Positions 1-9,756 of a stretch of DNA of 64,000 bases are shown here, one piece after another. Source of the DNA: Rhodanobacter sp. OK091 (lineage in GTDB: Bacteria > Pseudomonadota > Gammaproteobacteria > Xanthomonadales > Rhodanobacteraceae); assembly GCF_900142825.1 (NCBI RefSeq), contig NZ_FRCH01000005.1:1-64000 (forward strand). Direction: 5' to 3'. The notes beneath the pieces were generated by a model that made no database searches, was not told where the DNA came from, and worked only from the letters and a program-made list of their open reading frames with translations. A program made the position numbers and the translations under genes. Every line of letters starts with the position of its first letter. Position 1 is the first letter of the stretch.

Positions 1-50
1 GGCAAACTTTCGTGGCGTGAACCGGCGGGCCACGCCGCCGGGCCCTCCGC

Positions 51-1421
51 TTAGTTCACCTTGCGGCGCAGATAGTTCAGCAGGTCGATCCGGGTGATCA
101 GGCCGAGGAACTGCTCGCCGTCCACCACGATCGCCACGTGGCCACGCTCGAACACCGGCAGCAAGGCCTCGATCGTTTCGCTGACCTGGAGTTTCTGCAG
201 GCTGGTCATCATGGCGGTGGAAACCGGGTCGCGGAAACGCGTCTCGTCGACATGCACGTGCATCAGCACGTCCGACTCGTCGACGATGCCGACCAGCTTG
301 TGGCCGTCCATCACCGGCAGCTGCGACACGTCGTACAACTTCATGCGGGTATAGGCGGTGATCAGCAGTTCGTTGGGGCCGATCACCACGGTGTCGCGCT
401 GGGCGAACGGACGCAGCAACAAGTCGCGCAGGTCGCCGTGCTGTTCGCGTTCGAGGAAACCGTTGTCCAGCATCCAGTAGTCGTTATACATCTTCGACAG
501 ATACTTGTTGCCGGTGTCGCAGACCAGGGTCACCACCCGCTTGGGCGCGCTCTGTTCGCGGCAGTATTTCAACGCCGCCGCTACCAGCGTGCCGGTCGAC
601 GAACCGCCCAGTATGCCTTCCTTGCCCAGCAGCTCGCGCGCGGTCAGGAAGCTCTCCTTGTCGGGGATCGCATACGCCTTCTTGACCCGGGTGAAGTCGC
701 TGATGCTGGGCAGGAAATCCTCGCCGATGCCCTCGACCATCCAGCTGGCGGACTTGGTCGACAGCGTGCCCTCGTTGATGTATTGGGCCAGGATGGAACC
801 CACCGGATCGGCCAGCACGAGTTCCGTCTGCGGCGAATGCACGGCGAAAAATTTGGACAGGCCGCTGAGCGTGCCGGACGAACCGCAGCCGAGCACCACC
901 GCATCGACCCTGCCGTCCATCTGCTCGAGAATTTCCGGGCCGGTGGTCTGGATGTGCGCCGCCGGATTGTCCGGGTTGCCGAATTGGTTGATGAAGTACG
1001 CGCCCGGCGTTTCGCGTGCGATGCGTTCGGCCATGTCCTGGTAATACTCGGCATGACCCTTGGCCACGTCCGAGCGGGTCAGCACGACCTCGGCGCCCAT
1101 GGCCTTGAGGTTGAAGATTTTCTCGCGGCTCATCTTGTCCGGCACCACCAGGATCAGGCGGTAACCTTTCTGCTGCGCGACCAGCGCCAAACCCAGGCCG
1201 GTATTGCCGGCGGTGCCCTCGACCAGGATATCGCCGGGCCGAATCCGACCATCCTTTTCGGCACCTTCGATCATCGACAGACCGATGCGATCCTTGATCG
1301 AACCACCGGGGTTGGCGCTCTCGAGCTTGAGGAACAGTTCGCACGTCCCGGTATCCAGGCGCTGTGCGCGCACCATCGGGGTACGTCCGATCAGTTCGAG
1401 AACACTCTGGTGCACCGTCAT
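51..1421 (-). CDS. cbs: Cystathionine beta-synthase (PLP enzyme with C-terminal CBS pair)
   Basis: Predicted cytosolic PLP enzyme condensing serine with homocysteine to cystathionine (transsulfuration). It is 456 aa. Residues about 5-310 are the fold type II PLP domain, with the Schiff-base lysine in NPGGSIKDR and the loops GTAGNTGLGL and GCGSSGTLSG. Residues about 335-456 hold two CBS motifs, which separates it from plain cysteine synthase CysK. The ATG at 1421 (MTVHQSVLELIGRTP) is chosen because the family alignment begins there; the 66 codons open upstream resemble no family N-terminus. A function as O-acetylserine or serine sulfhydrylase cannot be excluded from sequence alone. Confidence 0.9.
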   Translation of the reverse strand: MTVHQSVLELIGRTPMVRAQRLDTGTCELFLKLESANPGGSIKDRIGLSMIEGAEKDGRIRPGDILVEGTAGNTGLGLALVAQQKGYRLILVVPDKMSREKIFNLKAMGAEVVLTRSDVAKGHAEYYQDMAERIARETPGAYFINQFGNPDNPAAHIQTTGPEILEQMDGRVDAVVLGCGSSGTLSGLSKFFAVHSPQTELVLADPVGSILAQYINEGTLSTKSASWMVEGIGEDFLPSISDFTRVKKAYAIPDKESFLTARELLGKEGILGGSSTGTLVAAALKYCREQSAPKRVVTLVCDTGNKYLSKMYNDYWMLDNGFLEREQHGDLRDLLLRPFAQRDTVVIGPNELLITAYTRMKLYDVSQLPVMDGHKLVGIVDESDVLMHVHVDETRFRDPVSTAMMTSLQKLQVSETIEALLPVFERGHVAIVVDGEQFLGLITRIDLLNYLRRKVN

Positions 1422-1588
1422 GGTGGCTCCGTCACAGGGAACGCCGGTCACGCAGGGAGCGTGTCGATTCGGCAAGACCGCCATGATAACCGAGCCGCCC
1501 GGCCGGACGCCGGAAACGCCGCGGCCCCGGCGTCCCTTCCGATAGAGCAGGAAGAGTCCGGGGCCGCGCTTCGCGTGAAATCGCAGGC

Positions 1589-1816
1589 TCAGTGGATGAG
1601 GTGCGCGCGACTCTCCCACATGCGCTCGAGTCGAGCCTTGGCCAGCAGTTTTTCCTTCTTCATGCTGGCGAGAGTGACATCGTCGATGGGTAACACGCCG
1701 ATATCGGCGTCGTGCACCTTGCTGTCGAGTTGTTTGTGATGCTGATAAAGCCGACGAAATTCGGCATCGGCCTTCATCAATGCCTCGACATCATCACGCT
1801 GTTGGTTTTCAAACAT
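1589..1816 (-). CDS. YdcH/DUF465-type small coiled-coil protein
   Basis: A 75-aa, highly charged, helical protein. Spacing such as EFRRLYQHHKQLDSKV and a KKEKLLAKARLE segment is typical of the DUF465 (YdcH/SlyX-like) family of small coiled-coil proteins of unknown function. The start is ATG 1816 because a strong AGGAGG lies 7 nt upstream; longer in-frame starts up to 2047 have no family match. It stands alone between cbs and the DUF4398 pair. Confidence 0.8.
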   Translation of the reverse strand: MFENQQRDDVEALMKADAEFRRLYQHHKQLDSKVHDADIGVLPIDDVTLASMKKEKLLAKARLERMWESRAHLIH

Positions 1817-2209
1817 GATCCGACCTCCTCGCGAGTGGACTTGCGGATGCCGCGACAGTGCGCATCCGCAGACAGTTGAACGATGCACACATCCACGACC
1901 CACGCCGAAAATATCGGTACGCAGGTGAAGTATTGAACGTGGGATAGGCGCATGGTTCAGGTCTGTGACCCACGAGGCCGGGGTGCCTCGTGGGACTTTG
2001 ACCCTACTCTCCCGATCCAGGTGGTGCAACCCTGTTGTCGGCCTCACGGGAAATCAACAGAATGTCGACGAAAAACCTGTCAAAACAGCATTTTACATTT
2101 ACGTAACTGAAGCTCCGACGAGCCGCTCAGCAGGTGTCCCGGCAGCCGCCGACCGGTGTCGGACGGCGGCCTGCAGCCGACTTGTCAATGCTGGATCAGG
2201 GACGTTTGG
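1817..2209. other. 393-bp intergenic region with a perfect 10-bp stem hairpin
   Basis: No gene seen. It contains an inverted repeat at 1969-1994 (arms CCCACGAGGC and GCCTCGTGGG, 6-nt loop) without a T-run, and an AT-rich stretch near 2085-2110 that is unusual for this GC-rich DNA. It should contain the promoter of the reverse-strand YdcH-like gene and the transcript end of the DUF4398-type operon. Confidence 0.5.
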
Positions 2210-2878
2210 TCAGGGCTGGTCCGCGTGGTCCGTATGCTTTTTGGCGGGCTTCTTCTTCGGCGCCGGAGCCGCCTCGACCGCGCCGCCGTCCTGCATCTGC
2301 GATCGCATCGCCTTGGCTGCCTGCGCCGCCAGTGCCGCTTCGCGGCGAGCAGCGTTGGCCACCTTGCTCTGTGCCGCCGCCAGCTTCTTCGCCTGCTCGG
2401 CTTCCGCCCGCGCCTGATCGGCCGCCTGCGAGTATTCCTGCCCCTGCTGCTGCAGTCGGGCCGCCTCTTCCTGCGCCAACTGGTACTGCAGGCGCTGACG
2501 CTCCAGCTCGCGACGCGCCATTTCCGCATCGCGCCGGCTGTTGTCGAGCAGGATCTGATCGTGTTCGCGATCCAGCTGGGTCAGCTTGATCTGGGCGTCC
2601 TGAAACTGCGCGGCGGCCTTGGCCAGATCCACGCGACGTTCGGCCAGATACAAGTCATGCGCCCGCTCGTGCGAACTCGCCTGCGCCAGACGGTTGATCG
2701 CATCGCGCGCACGCGCCTGTTCAGCCTGGGCGTAGCCGCCCAGGCTGGGGTCGTTGGCGAGCTGGTCGAGACTGCTGTTCAGCCGACTGATGTCGATATC
2801 GTCCTGGCGGGCATGCGCGGAGCCCACCGCGACCAGGGCCAGTGTCATCGAGGCGAAAATGATGCCGAGCCGCTTCAT
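2210..2878 (-). CDS. Exported coiled-coil protein, partner of a DUF4398 lipoprotein
   Basis: A 222-aa protein with a signal peptide (MKRLGIIFASMTLALVAVGSAHA) followed by about 170 residues of Ala/Glu/Gln/Arg-rich heptad-like helix and a Lys/Pro-rich tail. Its first codon overlaps the stop of the upstream lipoprotein gene (ATGA), so the two are translationally coupled. Similar proteins in Xanthomonadales accompany DUF4398 lipoproteins and OmpA-like genes, suggesting a periplasmic envelope role, but no enzymatic function can be assigned. Confidence 0.7.
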   Translation of the reverse strand: MKRLGIIFASMTLALVAVGSAHARQDDIDISRLNSSLDQLANDPSLGGYAQAEQARARDAINRLAQASSHERAHDLYLAERRVDLAKAAAQFQDAQIKLTQLDREHDQILLDNSRRDAEMARRELERQRLQYQLAQEEAARLQQQGQEYSQAADQARAEAEQAKKLAAAQSKVANAARREAALAAQAAKAMRSQMQDGGAVEAAPAPKKKPAKKHTDHADQP

Positions 2879-3453
2879 GGCTGCACCTCCTGAGTGCTGG
2901 AACTGGAGGCGGGTTGCTGGCCGTTGTCAGGCAGGGTCTGGAAACCCGCGCCGGATGGCGGCGTGGACAACTCGGACGAGGGCGGTGCCGGCATGTCCTG
3001 GGTGGGTACCGCACCGGAAGATGCCGGCGCCGGAGGTGCCTGTTGCTGTTGCTGCTGTTCGGCGGCAGCCTGCTCGCCCTGACTGCGCAAGCGGGTGTTT
3101 TCCTGCACCTTGCTCTGGATCTGCGCCCGTGCCGCGCCCAGTCGGGCCTTGGCCCGGGCCAGTTCGGCATCGGCACGCGATTCCTCGGCCAGATTGGCCG
3201 CGTCGGCATACTTGCGCTGGGCCATGGCCGCCTGCGCCTGCTGGAACTTGTCCTGCGCGAAACCCAGGTCGACCGGCGCGTAGTCCGCGGCTCCGGCATC
3301 GCGCGCTCCCTGCAATTGCGTCTGTGCCCGATTCATCGAATCATCGGGCGGCGGCACGCTGGCGCAGCCGGCCAGCGCCAGTGTCAGTGCCAGAACAGCC
3401 GTTGCCGTACGGATGCGGCCAAGGGATCCGGCCGGCGGTGGAAAGATGTACAT
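2875..3453 (-). CDS. DUF4398-type lipoprotein
   Basis: Predicted outer-membrane or periplasmic lipoprotein of about 192 aa. A hydrophobic segment ends in the lipobox LAGC (Cys at about residue 30), followed by DUF4398-like helices with YAPVDLGFAQDKFQQAQAA and a Gln/Pro/Ser-rich low-complexity C-terminus. ATG 3453 is preferred because GAGGA sits about 8 nt upstream; ATGs at 3465 and 3495 are also in frame. It is the first gene of a two-gene operon with the exported coiled-coil protein. Confidence 0.72.
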   Translation of the reverse strand: MYIFPPPAGSLGRIRTATAVLALTLALAGCASVPPPDDSMNRAQTQLQGARDAGAADYAPVDLGFAQDKFQQAQAAMAQRKYADAANLAEESRADAELARAKARLGAARAQIQSKVQENTRLRSQGEQAAAEQQQQQQAPPAPASSGAVPTQDMPAPPSSELSTPPSGAGFQTLPDNGQQPASSSSTQEVQP

Positions 3454-3534
3454 CACATTCCTCATGGTGTGTCGCGGCGTATTGTGGACAGGCATAATCC
3501 ATCATTGCAACGCGCATAGAAACAGGGGTCTTAC

Positions 3535-4647
3535 GTGGATATCGGTTACTTCCTCAAGCTTATGGTAGACAAGGGCGCGTCGGACATGTTCCTGACGACG
3601 GGCGCCCCGGTGAACATCAAGGTCGAGGGCAAGCTGTATCCACTGGGCAACACCGGCCTGCCCGGCGGCATGGTCAAGAAGATCGCCTATTCGCTGATGG
3701 ACGAGGGCCAGGTGCCGCAGTTCGAGCGCAACCTCGAACTGAACATGGCGCTGGCGGTGAAGGAAGCCGGCCGTTTCCGCATCAACGTGTTCAAGCAGCG
3801 TGGCGAAGTGGGCATGGTGATCCGCGCGATCAAGAGCGAGATCCCCAGCATCGACCAGCTGCAGTTGCCCGGCATCTTCCGTGACCTGATCATGGAACCG
3901 CGCGGGCTGATCCTGGTGGTCGGCGCCACCGGTTCGGGAAAATCCACCACGCTGGCGGCGATGATCGACCAGCGCAACTCGAACACACCGGGCCACATCC
4001 TCACCATCGAAGACCCGATCGAATACCTGCACCGACACAAGAAGTCGATCGTCAACCAGCGCGAGGTGGGGCTGGACACGCACAGCTACCACGAGGCGCT
4101 GAAGAACGCGATGCGCGAGGCGCCGGACGTGATCATGATCGGCGAGATCCGCGATACCGACACGATGGAGGCGGCGATCGCATTCTCTGAGACCGGCCAC
4201 CTGTGCCTGGCCACGCTGCACTCGAACAACTCCGACCAGACGCTGGAGCGCATTCTCAACTTCTTCCCCGAGTCGGCGCACAAGAACGTGCTGATGAACC
4301 TCGCACTGAATCTGCGCGCGGTGATCAGCCAGCGTCTGGTGGTGGGCAAGGACGGCCGGCGCATTCCGGCTGCGGAAGTGCTGCTCAATACGCCGCTGAT
4401 CCGCGACATGATCCGCCGCGGCCAGATCCACGAGATCAAGGAAGCGATGGACCGCAGCCTGCAGGAAGGCATGCAGACGTTCGACCAGTCGCTGTACCGC
4501 CTCTACAAGGAAGGTCGCGTGGAACTGGAAGAAGCACTCGCCAAGTCTGATTCACGCGACGGCCTGGCGCTGAAGATCCGGCTGGCCGAAGGCGGCAGCA
4601 ACGACCCGGAACTGATCGGCAACGACCCGTACGGCATGGGCTTCTGA
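3535..4647 (+). CDS. pilU: Type IV pilus retraction ATPase PilU
   Basis: Cytoplasmic hexameric ATPase of the PilT/PilU family, acting with PilT in pilus retraction and twitching. It is 370 aa with Walker A GATGSGKST, Asp box, Walker B DVIMIGEIRD and His box HLCLATLHSN. The opening MDIGYFLKLMVDKGASDMFL and the extra C-terminal tail (about residues 345-370) point to PilU rather than PilT. It uses a GTG start at 3535 preceded by AGGGG. pilT, often adjacent in relatives, is not in this window; the flanking genes are divergent or convergent, so pilU is monocistronic here. Confidence 0.93.
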   Translation: MDIGYFLKLMVDKGASDMFLTTGAPVNIKVEGKLYPLGNTGLPGGMVKKIAYSLMDEGQVPQFERNLELNMALAVKEAGRFRINVFKQRGEVGMVIRAIKSEIPSIDQLQLPGIFRDLIMEPRGLILVVGATGSGKSTTLAAMIDQRNSNTPGHILTIEDPIEYLHRHKKSIVNQREVGLDTHSYHEALKNAMREAPDVIMIGEIRDTDTMEAAIAFSETGHLCLATLHSNNSDQTLERILNFFPESAHKNVLMNLALNLRAVISQRLVVGKDGRRIPAAEVLLNTPLIRDMIRRGQIHEIKEAMDRSLQEGMQTFDQSLYRLYKEGRVELEEALAKSDSRDGLALKIRLAEGGSNDPELIGNDPYGMGF

Positions 4648-4724
4648 GAAACGAGTGGTCAGAACTGAGAAAAGAGTGATGCAAGCCACTCTCGTTTCTC
4701 ACTCCTCTTCACTCGTTTCTAGCT
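4645..4724. repeat. Long imperfect hairpin of a GAGAAACGAG-type repeat family (copy 1)
   Basis: The gap between convergent pilU and maiA is almost entirely an imperfect inverted repeat. The left arm contains GAGAAACGAGTGG and TGAGAAAAGAGTG; the right arm contains CACTCTCGTTTCTCACTC and CACTCGTTTC. The arms are about 33 nt with a short loop. A related copy lies between the next convergent pair with the same repeat (61972-62096). It probably ends transcription from both sides. Confidence 0.65.
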
Positions 4725-5387
4725 TCAAGGTGCATCCGGCTGCCCTTCCGGCGCTGCCAGCCGGAACGCGTCCAGCTCGTTGCATGCCTGATAGATCCGC
4801 CACAACGTCGGGTAATTCTCCATCGGCAGTTTCCAGCGCAATGCGTTGTAGACCTGTGGCACCAGGCAGGCGTCGGCCATGCCCGGCGTCTCGCCATGGC
4901 AGTAGCGGCCGGTCGCCGCGTTGTCGGTCAGCATCGCTTCCATCGCCTTGAAACCGGTGGCGATCCAATGCCGCGACCACGTGGCGCGCTGTTCCTCGCC
5001 GGCACCGAACTGCGCTTCGAGCTGCTGCAGCACACGCAGATTGCCCAGGGGATGGATGTCGCAGGTCACCGCCATGGCCAGCGCACGCACCTGCGCACGG
5101 CTGCGCGCATCGACCGGCAACAGTGCCGTCTCCGGCTCGGGATACATCTCGTCGAGATATTCCATGATCGCCAGAGACTGGGTGATCACCCGATCGCCAT
5201 CGAGCAGGCAGGGGATCAGCTCCTGCGGATTGATCATGCGGTAGCCCTCCGCATGTTGTTCGCCGCCATCGCGCAGCAGGTGCACCGGTCGCGTCTCGTA
5301 ACTCAGGCCCTTCAGATTCAGCGCGATGCGCACGCGATAGGCAGCGCTGGAGCGCCAGTAGCTGTAAAGCACCAGATCGGTAGCCAT
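4725..5387 (-). CDS. maiA: Maleylacetoacetate isomerase (zeta-class GST)
   Basis: A 220-aa glutathione-dependent cis-trans isomerase converting maleylacetoacetate to fumarylacetoacetate, the penultimate step of tyrosine/homogentisate degradation. The N-terminal thioredoxin-like domain has the zeta-class motif YSYWRSSAAYRVRIALNLKG and NPQELIPCL; the C-terminal helical domain has GRYCHGETPGMADACLVPQVYNA. ATG 5387 is preceded by AGGGGA. The other pathway genes (fahA, hmgA, hpd) are about 52 kb away, so maiA is unlinked from them. Confidence 0.9.
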   Translation of the reverse strand: MATDLVLYSYWRSSAAYRVRIALNLKGLSYETRPVHLLRDGGEQHAEGYRMINPQELIPCLLDGDRVITQSLAIMEYLDEMYPEPETALLPVDARSRAQVRALAMAVTCDIHPLGNLRVLQQLEAQFGAGEEQRATWSRHWIATGFKAMEAMLTDNAATGRYCHGETPGMADACLVPQVYNALRWKLPMENYPTLWRIYQACNELDAFRLAAPEGQPDAP

Positions 5388-5612
5388 GAACCATCCCCTG
5401 GATGAGTAACGCTGCGGGTAGCCGCAGTCTAGTCTCAGTGTGGCCTCGACACATGGCCAGCTGCAATGCCGCTTCGCACACCCCGCATGAGGCCGGCCCG
5501 TATGATCGGCCGGCGTTTGCATCGACAGGCAACGCTGCGGACAATAGGCGGCTGCCGCCCGCTCAGGGCGAGCCCGATCCACAAGAACCCGATCCACTAC
5601 TGGAGTTCCGCC

Positions 5613-6794
5613 GTGTCAGTCATCCGCATGAGTGACCTCGATTTGCGCGATCAGCGCGTGTTGATCCGCGAAGACCTGAACGTGCCGATAGACGACCACG
5701 GCCAGATCACCTCGACCCAGCGCCTCGACGCCGCGCTGCCAACGATCAAGGCTGCCCGCGATGCGGGTGCGCATGTGCTGGTGCTGTCGCACCTGGGCCG
5801 GCCGAAGGAGGGCCAGTTCGACGCCGAGTCCTCGCTGGCGCCGGTCGCCGCATGGCTGCGCGAGCAGCTCGGCACGCCGGTGCGACTGGTGGCCGATTAT
5901 CTCGACGGTGTCGACGTCGCTGCCGGTGAAGTGGTGTTGCTGGAAAATTGCCGCATGAACGTCGGCGAGGGCAAGGACGACGAGACGCTGGCGAAGCGCT
6001 ATGCCGCGCTGTGCGACATCTTCGTGATGGACGCATTCGGTACCGCGCACCGCGCACAGGCATCCACTCACGGCGTCATCAAATTCGCCCCGATCGCCGC
6101 GGCCGGTCCGCTGCTGTGCGCCGAGCTGGACGCGCTGGGCAAGGCACTGGAGCATCCGGCGCATCCGCTGCTGGCGATCGTTGCCGGCTCCAAGGTCTCG
6201 ACCAAGCTGACCTTGCTGGACAACCTGATCGGCAAAGTCGATCAGCTGATCGTCGGCGGCGGTATCGCCAACACCTTCATCGCCGCGATGGGTTATTCGG
6301 TCGGCAACTCGCTGTACGAGCCGGCCCTGATCGATGCCGCGAAAAAGGTGCTGGCCGCCGCCAAACGCCGTGGCGCCGAAGTGCCGATGCCGGTCGACGT
6401 GGTGGTTGCGCCGTCGTTCTCCGCCCAGGCACCTGCCACGGTGAAACCGGTCGACCAGGTCGGCGACAGCGAGATGATTCTCGACATCGGGCCGGAGACT
6501 GCCAAGCGCTACGCCGAACTGATCGCGAAAGCCGGTACGGTGGTATGGAACGGTCCGGTCGGCGTGTTCGAGTTCGACGCATTCGGCAAGGGCACCGAAA
6601 CGCTGGCCCGGGCGATCGCCGCGTCGAACGCCTTCTCGATCGCCGGTGGCGGCGACACCTTGGCCGCCGTCGAGAAGTACGGCATCGCCGACCAGGTGTC
6701 GTACATCTCCACCGGCGGCGGTGCTTTCCTCGAATTCCTCGAAGGCAAGGAACTGCCGGCTGTCACCGCGTTGAAGGCGCGGGCAGCGAAGTAA
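5613..6794 (+). CDS. pgk: Phosphoglycerate kinase
   Basis: Glycolytic kinase interconverting 1,3-bisphosphoglycerate and 3-phosphoglycerate with ATP, 393 aa (normal size). It shows LIREDLNVP, the substrate basic patch (HLGRPKEG), the hinge and the nucleotide-site [13 protein letters not shown]. The GTG at 5613 is chosen because it gives [11 protein letters not shown], matching the conserved N-terminus, with TGGAG upstream; the ATG at 5628 would remove five conserved residues. It overlaps the next gene by one base (TAATG). Confidence 0.95.
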   Translation: MSVIRMSDLDLRDQRVLIREDLNVPIDDHGQITSTQRLDAALPTIKAARDAGAHVLVLSHLGRPKEGQFDAESSLAPVAAWLREQLGTPVRLVADYLDGVDVAAGEVVLLENCRMNVGEGKDDETLAKRYAALCDIFVMDAFGTAHRAQASTHGVIKFAPIAAAGPLLCAELDALGKALEHPAHPLLAIVAGSKVSTKLTLLDNLIGKVDQLIVGGGIANTFIAAMGYSVGNSLYEPALIDAAKKVLAAAKRRGAEVPMPVDVVVAPSFSAQAPATVKPVDQVGDSEMILDIGPETAKRYAELIAKAGTVVWNGPVGVFEFDAFGKGTETLARAIAASNAFSIAGGGDTLAAVEKYGIADQVSYISTGGGAFLEFLEGKELPAVTALKARAAK

Positions 6795-7432
6795 TGCTTT
6801 GCCTGTTCGACCTCGACGGCACCTTGATCGATTCCGAACACGGCATTACCGCCTGCGTGAAACATGCGCTGGCGCGGCTGGATGTGCCCGCGCCGGCGCA
6901 CGAGGAACTCCGCGGCTGGATCGGCCCGCCACTGCGGCACAGCTTCGCGCCGCTGCTGGATCACGATGCGGAGCGGATCGAGGCGGCCGTGGAGTACTAC
7001 CACGAGCGTTTCAACACGCACGGCTGGCGCGAGCATGAGATCTACCCCGGCATCGAGGTACTGATCGAACAATTGCTCGGCGCCGGCCACCAGCTTGCCG
7101 TGGTGACCAGCAAACCGCACCGGCACGCCGCGCCCATCATCGCCCACCTGCCGTTCGGCGAAGCGTTCCTGCGCCTGTACGGCCCGCACCCCGACAGCCC
7201 GCACAGCGAGAAAGCCTCGATGATCGCCGAGGCATTGGCGGATTTCGGTGCCAACCCGGCGAATACGGTGATGATCGGCGACCGCCACTTCGACATCGAC
7301 GGCGCGGTCGCCAACGACGTACGCGGATTCGGCGTGCTGTGGGGTTTCGGCAGTCGCGAAGAGCTGGAGCAGGCAGGCGCCAGCGCGGTCGCGGCGACTC
7401 CGGACGAATTGGCCCGGCTGCTGCTCGCCTGA
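6794..7432 (+). CDS. HAD-superfamily phosphatase, phosphoglycolate phosphatase-like
   Basis: A 212-aa haloacid dehalogenase-type hydrolase. It shows motif I DLDGT, motif II VVTSKP, the motif III lysine region and motif IV IGDRHFDIDGA, with an alpha-helical cap between residues 15 and 85. It resembles the Gph/YieH group, but the substrate is not determinable. The start ATG overlaps the pgk stop (TAATG), so it is coupled to pgk; a role clearing a phosphorylated by-product of sugar metabolism would be reasonable but is inferred. Confidence 0.85.
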   Translation: MLCLFDLDGTLIDSEHGITACVKHALARLDVPAPAHEELRGWIGPPLRHSFAPLLDHDAERIEAAVEYYHERFNTHGWREHEIYPGIEVLIEQLLGAGHQLAVVTSKPHRHAAPIIAHLPFGEAFLRLYGPHPDSPHSEKASMIAEALADFGANPANTVMIGDRHFDIDGAVANDVRGFGVLWGFGSREELEQAGASAVAATPDELARLLLA

Positions 7433-7438
7433 CCCCGC

Positions 7439-7470
7439 GTTGTAGGAGCGGCCTAGGTCGCTCCTACAAC
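7439..7470. repeat. Single GTAG-type REP palindrome
   Basis: Perfect palindrome: GTTGTAGGAGCG and CGCTCCTACAAC around a short centre (GCCTAGGT), located between the convergent HAD and tkt genes. It shares the GTAGGAGCG head with four paired REP units elsewhere in the window and may also act as a bidirectional terminator. Confidence 0.75.
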
Positions 7471-7483
7471 AGTCATCAAGTCA

Positions 7484-9493
7484 TCAGCGGATGACGCGCT
7501 TCACGGCGTCCATGACGTGCGCCACGGTGAAACCGAAATGCTCGAACAGCTGCGGCGCCGGCGCGGATGCACCGAACGTGGTCATGCCGACCACCTCGCC
7601 GTCCAGGCCCACGTACTTGCACCAGAAGTCGGCCGTCGCCGCTTCCACCGCCACGCGTGCGCGGCACCAGCCCGGCAGCACGCCTTCGCGATATTCCAGC
7701 GGCTGCGCATCGAACACCTCGGTGCAAGGCATCGACACCACGCGTGCCGCGATGCCTTGCTGGGCCAGCGCCCGTGAAGCCTCCATCGCCAGCTCCACTT
7801 CCGAGCCGGTGGCGATCAGGATCGCCTGGAACTTCGTGTCCAGCGGATCGGACAACACATAGCCGCCGCGCATGATGTCGGCGACTTGCTGCTCACTGCG
7901 CTGCTGATGCTTCAGGTTCTGCCGCGAGAAGATCAGGCACGAGGGCGCACCCTTGCGCTCGATCGCCGCCTTCCACGATGCGGCCGACTCCACCGCATCG
8001 CACGGACGCCACAGCTGGTTGTTCGGGATATAGCGCAGGCTGGCCATGTGCTCGACCGGCTGGTGGGTCGGGCCGTCCTCGCCCAGGCCGATCGAATCGT
8101 GGGTGTAGACGTGGATCGCGTGCGCCGGGATCAGCGCGCTCATGCGCACTGCGTTGCGCGCGTAATCGGAGAACACCAGGAAGGTGGCGTCGTACGGAAT
8201 GAAGCCGCCGTGCAGCGCGAGGCCATTGGCGATCGCGGTCATGCCGAACTCGCGCACGCCGTAGTAGACGTAGTTGCCCTTGCCGTCCGCGCTGTTGCCG
8301 TTGGCGGCGTCGAGGCTGCCCTTCCACTTGGTCAGGTTGGAGCCGGCCAGGTCGGCCGAGCCGCCGATCAGTTCGGGCAACAACGGGCCGAAGGCATCCA
8401 GGCTCATCTGCGAAGCCTTGCGCGAGGCGACCTCGGGACCTTCCGCCTGCAGTTTCGCGATATACGCCTGGGACTTCGCGGCCCAGTCGGCCGGCAGCTC
8501 GCCGGCCAGGCGGCGCTTGAATTCGGCGGCCAGGTCCGGATGCGCGGATGCGTATTTCGCGAACGTGTCGTTCCAGACCTGCTCGCGTTCGGCACCCGTC
8601 TTCTTGTGATCCCAACCCGCGTAAATCTCGGCCGGAATCTCGAACGGTGCGTAGTTCCAACCCAGTTGCGCACGGGCGGCGGCGATCTCGTCCTTGCCCA
8701 GCGGCGCGCCGTGGCTTTCTTCCTTGCCCTGCTTGTGTGGCGCACCGAAACCGATGATGGTCCTGGCGCAGATCAGCGTGGGCTTGTCGTTCTGCGACGT
8801 CGCCAGGGCCAGCGCCTTCTTCACCGCCTCGGCATCATGACCGTCTACGCCGCGGATCACATTCCAGCCATACGCCTCGAAGCGTGCCGGTGTGTTGTCG
8901 GTGAACCAGCCGTGTACTTCGCCGTCGATCGAGATGCCGTTGTCGTCGTAGACCGCCACCAGCTTGCCCAGCTGCCAGGTCCCGGCCAGCGAGGCGACTT
9001 CGTGCGAGATACCTTCCATCAGGCAGCCATCGCCGAGGAACACATAGGTGTGGTGATCGACGATATCGTGGCCGTCGCGGTTGAAATGCGCTGCCAACAC
9101 CTTCTCGGCCAGCGCGAAGCCGACCGCATTGGCCAGACCCTGGCCCAGCGGACCGGTGGTGGTTTCCACGCCGGGGGTTTCGCTGGCTTCCGGATGGCCG
9201 GCGGTTTTCGAATGCAGCTGGCGGAAGTGCTTGAGCTGACCCATCGGCAGGTCGAACCCGCTCAGGTGCAGCAGCGCGTACTGCAGCATCGAGCCGTGGC
9301 CGTTGGAGAGCACGAAGCGGTCGCGGTTGAACCACTTCGGGTTGCCCGGATTGAACTGCAGGAAGTCGTTCCACAGCACTTCGGCGATATCGGCCATGCC
9401 CATCGGCATGCCCGGATGACCGGACTTGGCCGCCTCGACGGCGTCCATGGCAAGGGCGCGCACGGCGTTGGCAAGTTCGCGGCGGGTGGTCAT
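7484..9493 (-). CDS. tkt: Transketolase
   Basis: Thiamine-diphosphate enzyme of the pentose phosphate pathway moving two-carbon ketol units, 669 aa. The N-terminal ThDP-binding domain has [33 protein letters not shown] and [12 protein letters not shown]; the Pyr domain has [15 protein letters not shown] and the [16 protein letters not shown] loop; a C-terminal transketolase domain follows. ATG 9493 gives the usual [19 protein letters not shown]. It is convergent with pgk-HAD and divergent from the OM protein gene. Confidence 0.96.
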   Translation of the reverse strand: MTTRRELANAVRALAMDAVEAAKSGHPGMPMGMADIAEVLWNDFLQFNPGNPKWFNRDRFVLSNGHGSMLQYALLHLSGFDLPMGQLKHFRQLHSKTAGHPEASETPGVETTTGPLGQGLANAVGFALAEKVLAAHFNRDGHDIVDHHTYVFLGDGCLMEGISHEVASLAGTWQLGKLVAVYDDNGISIDGEVHGWFTDNTPARFEAYGWNVIRGVDGHDAEAVKKALALATSQNDKPTLICARTIIGFGAPHKQGKEESHGAPLGKDEIAAARAQLGWNYAPFEIPAEIYAGWDHKKTGAEREQVWNDTFAKYASAHPDLAAEFKRRLAGELPADWAAKSQAYIAKLQAEGPEVASRKASQMSLDAFGPLLPELIGGSADLAGSNLTKWKGSLDAANGNSADGKGNYVYYGVREFGMTAIANGLALHGGFIPYDATFLVFSDYARNAVRMSALIPAHAIHVYTHDSIGLGEDGPTHQPVEHMASLRYIPNNQLWRPCDAVESAASWKAAIERKGAPSCLIFSRQNLKHQQRSEQQVADIMRGGYVLSDPLDTKFQAILIATGSEVELAMEASRALAQQGIAARVVSMPCTEVFDAQPLEYREGVLPGWCRARVAVEAATADFWCKYVGLDGEVVGMTTFGASAPAPQLFEHFGFTVAHVMDAVKRVIR

Positions 9494-9756
9494 CGATACA
9501 TCTCCGAAGGCTTGGCAAAACGCCGATTGTCGCCGATCCGACCCGGCGCTGTCGCCCCCGCTCACCGTATCCGCACGTTCCCATTCCGCGCACATAGTGC
9601 GCCACGAATTAACTCATCCTTAATTTCTCCGGGCCGAATACCGCCGAGCTTCAGCTAAGAATTCGTTCAATGCCCGGTGCGCGGTTTCCGCGCGCAGCCA
9701 TCCGCGCACGTCCCCAAGTGCCTGATGGCTTGTTGTCTATAAGAAGGAGAATCCCC

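Noticed and set aside
1969..1994. Perfect 10-bp hairpin as a Rho-independent terminator
   Set aside because: No T-run follows on either strand, so it is listed only as intergenic structure.
3535..4647. PilU gene as PilT
   Set aside because: N-terminus and extended C-terminus match PilU; a PilT would be about 345 aa and usually adjacent.
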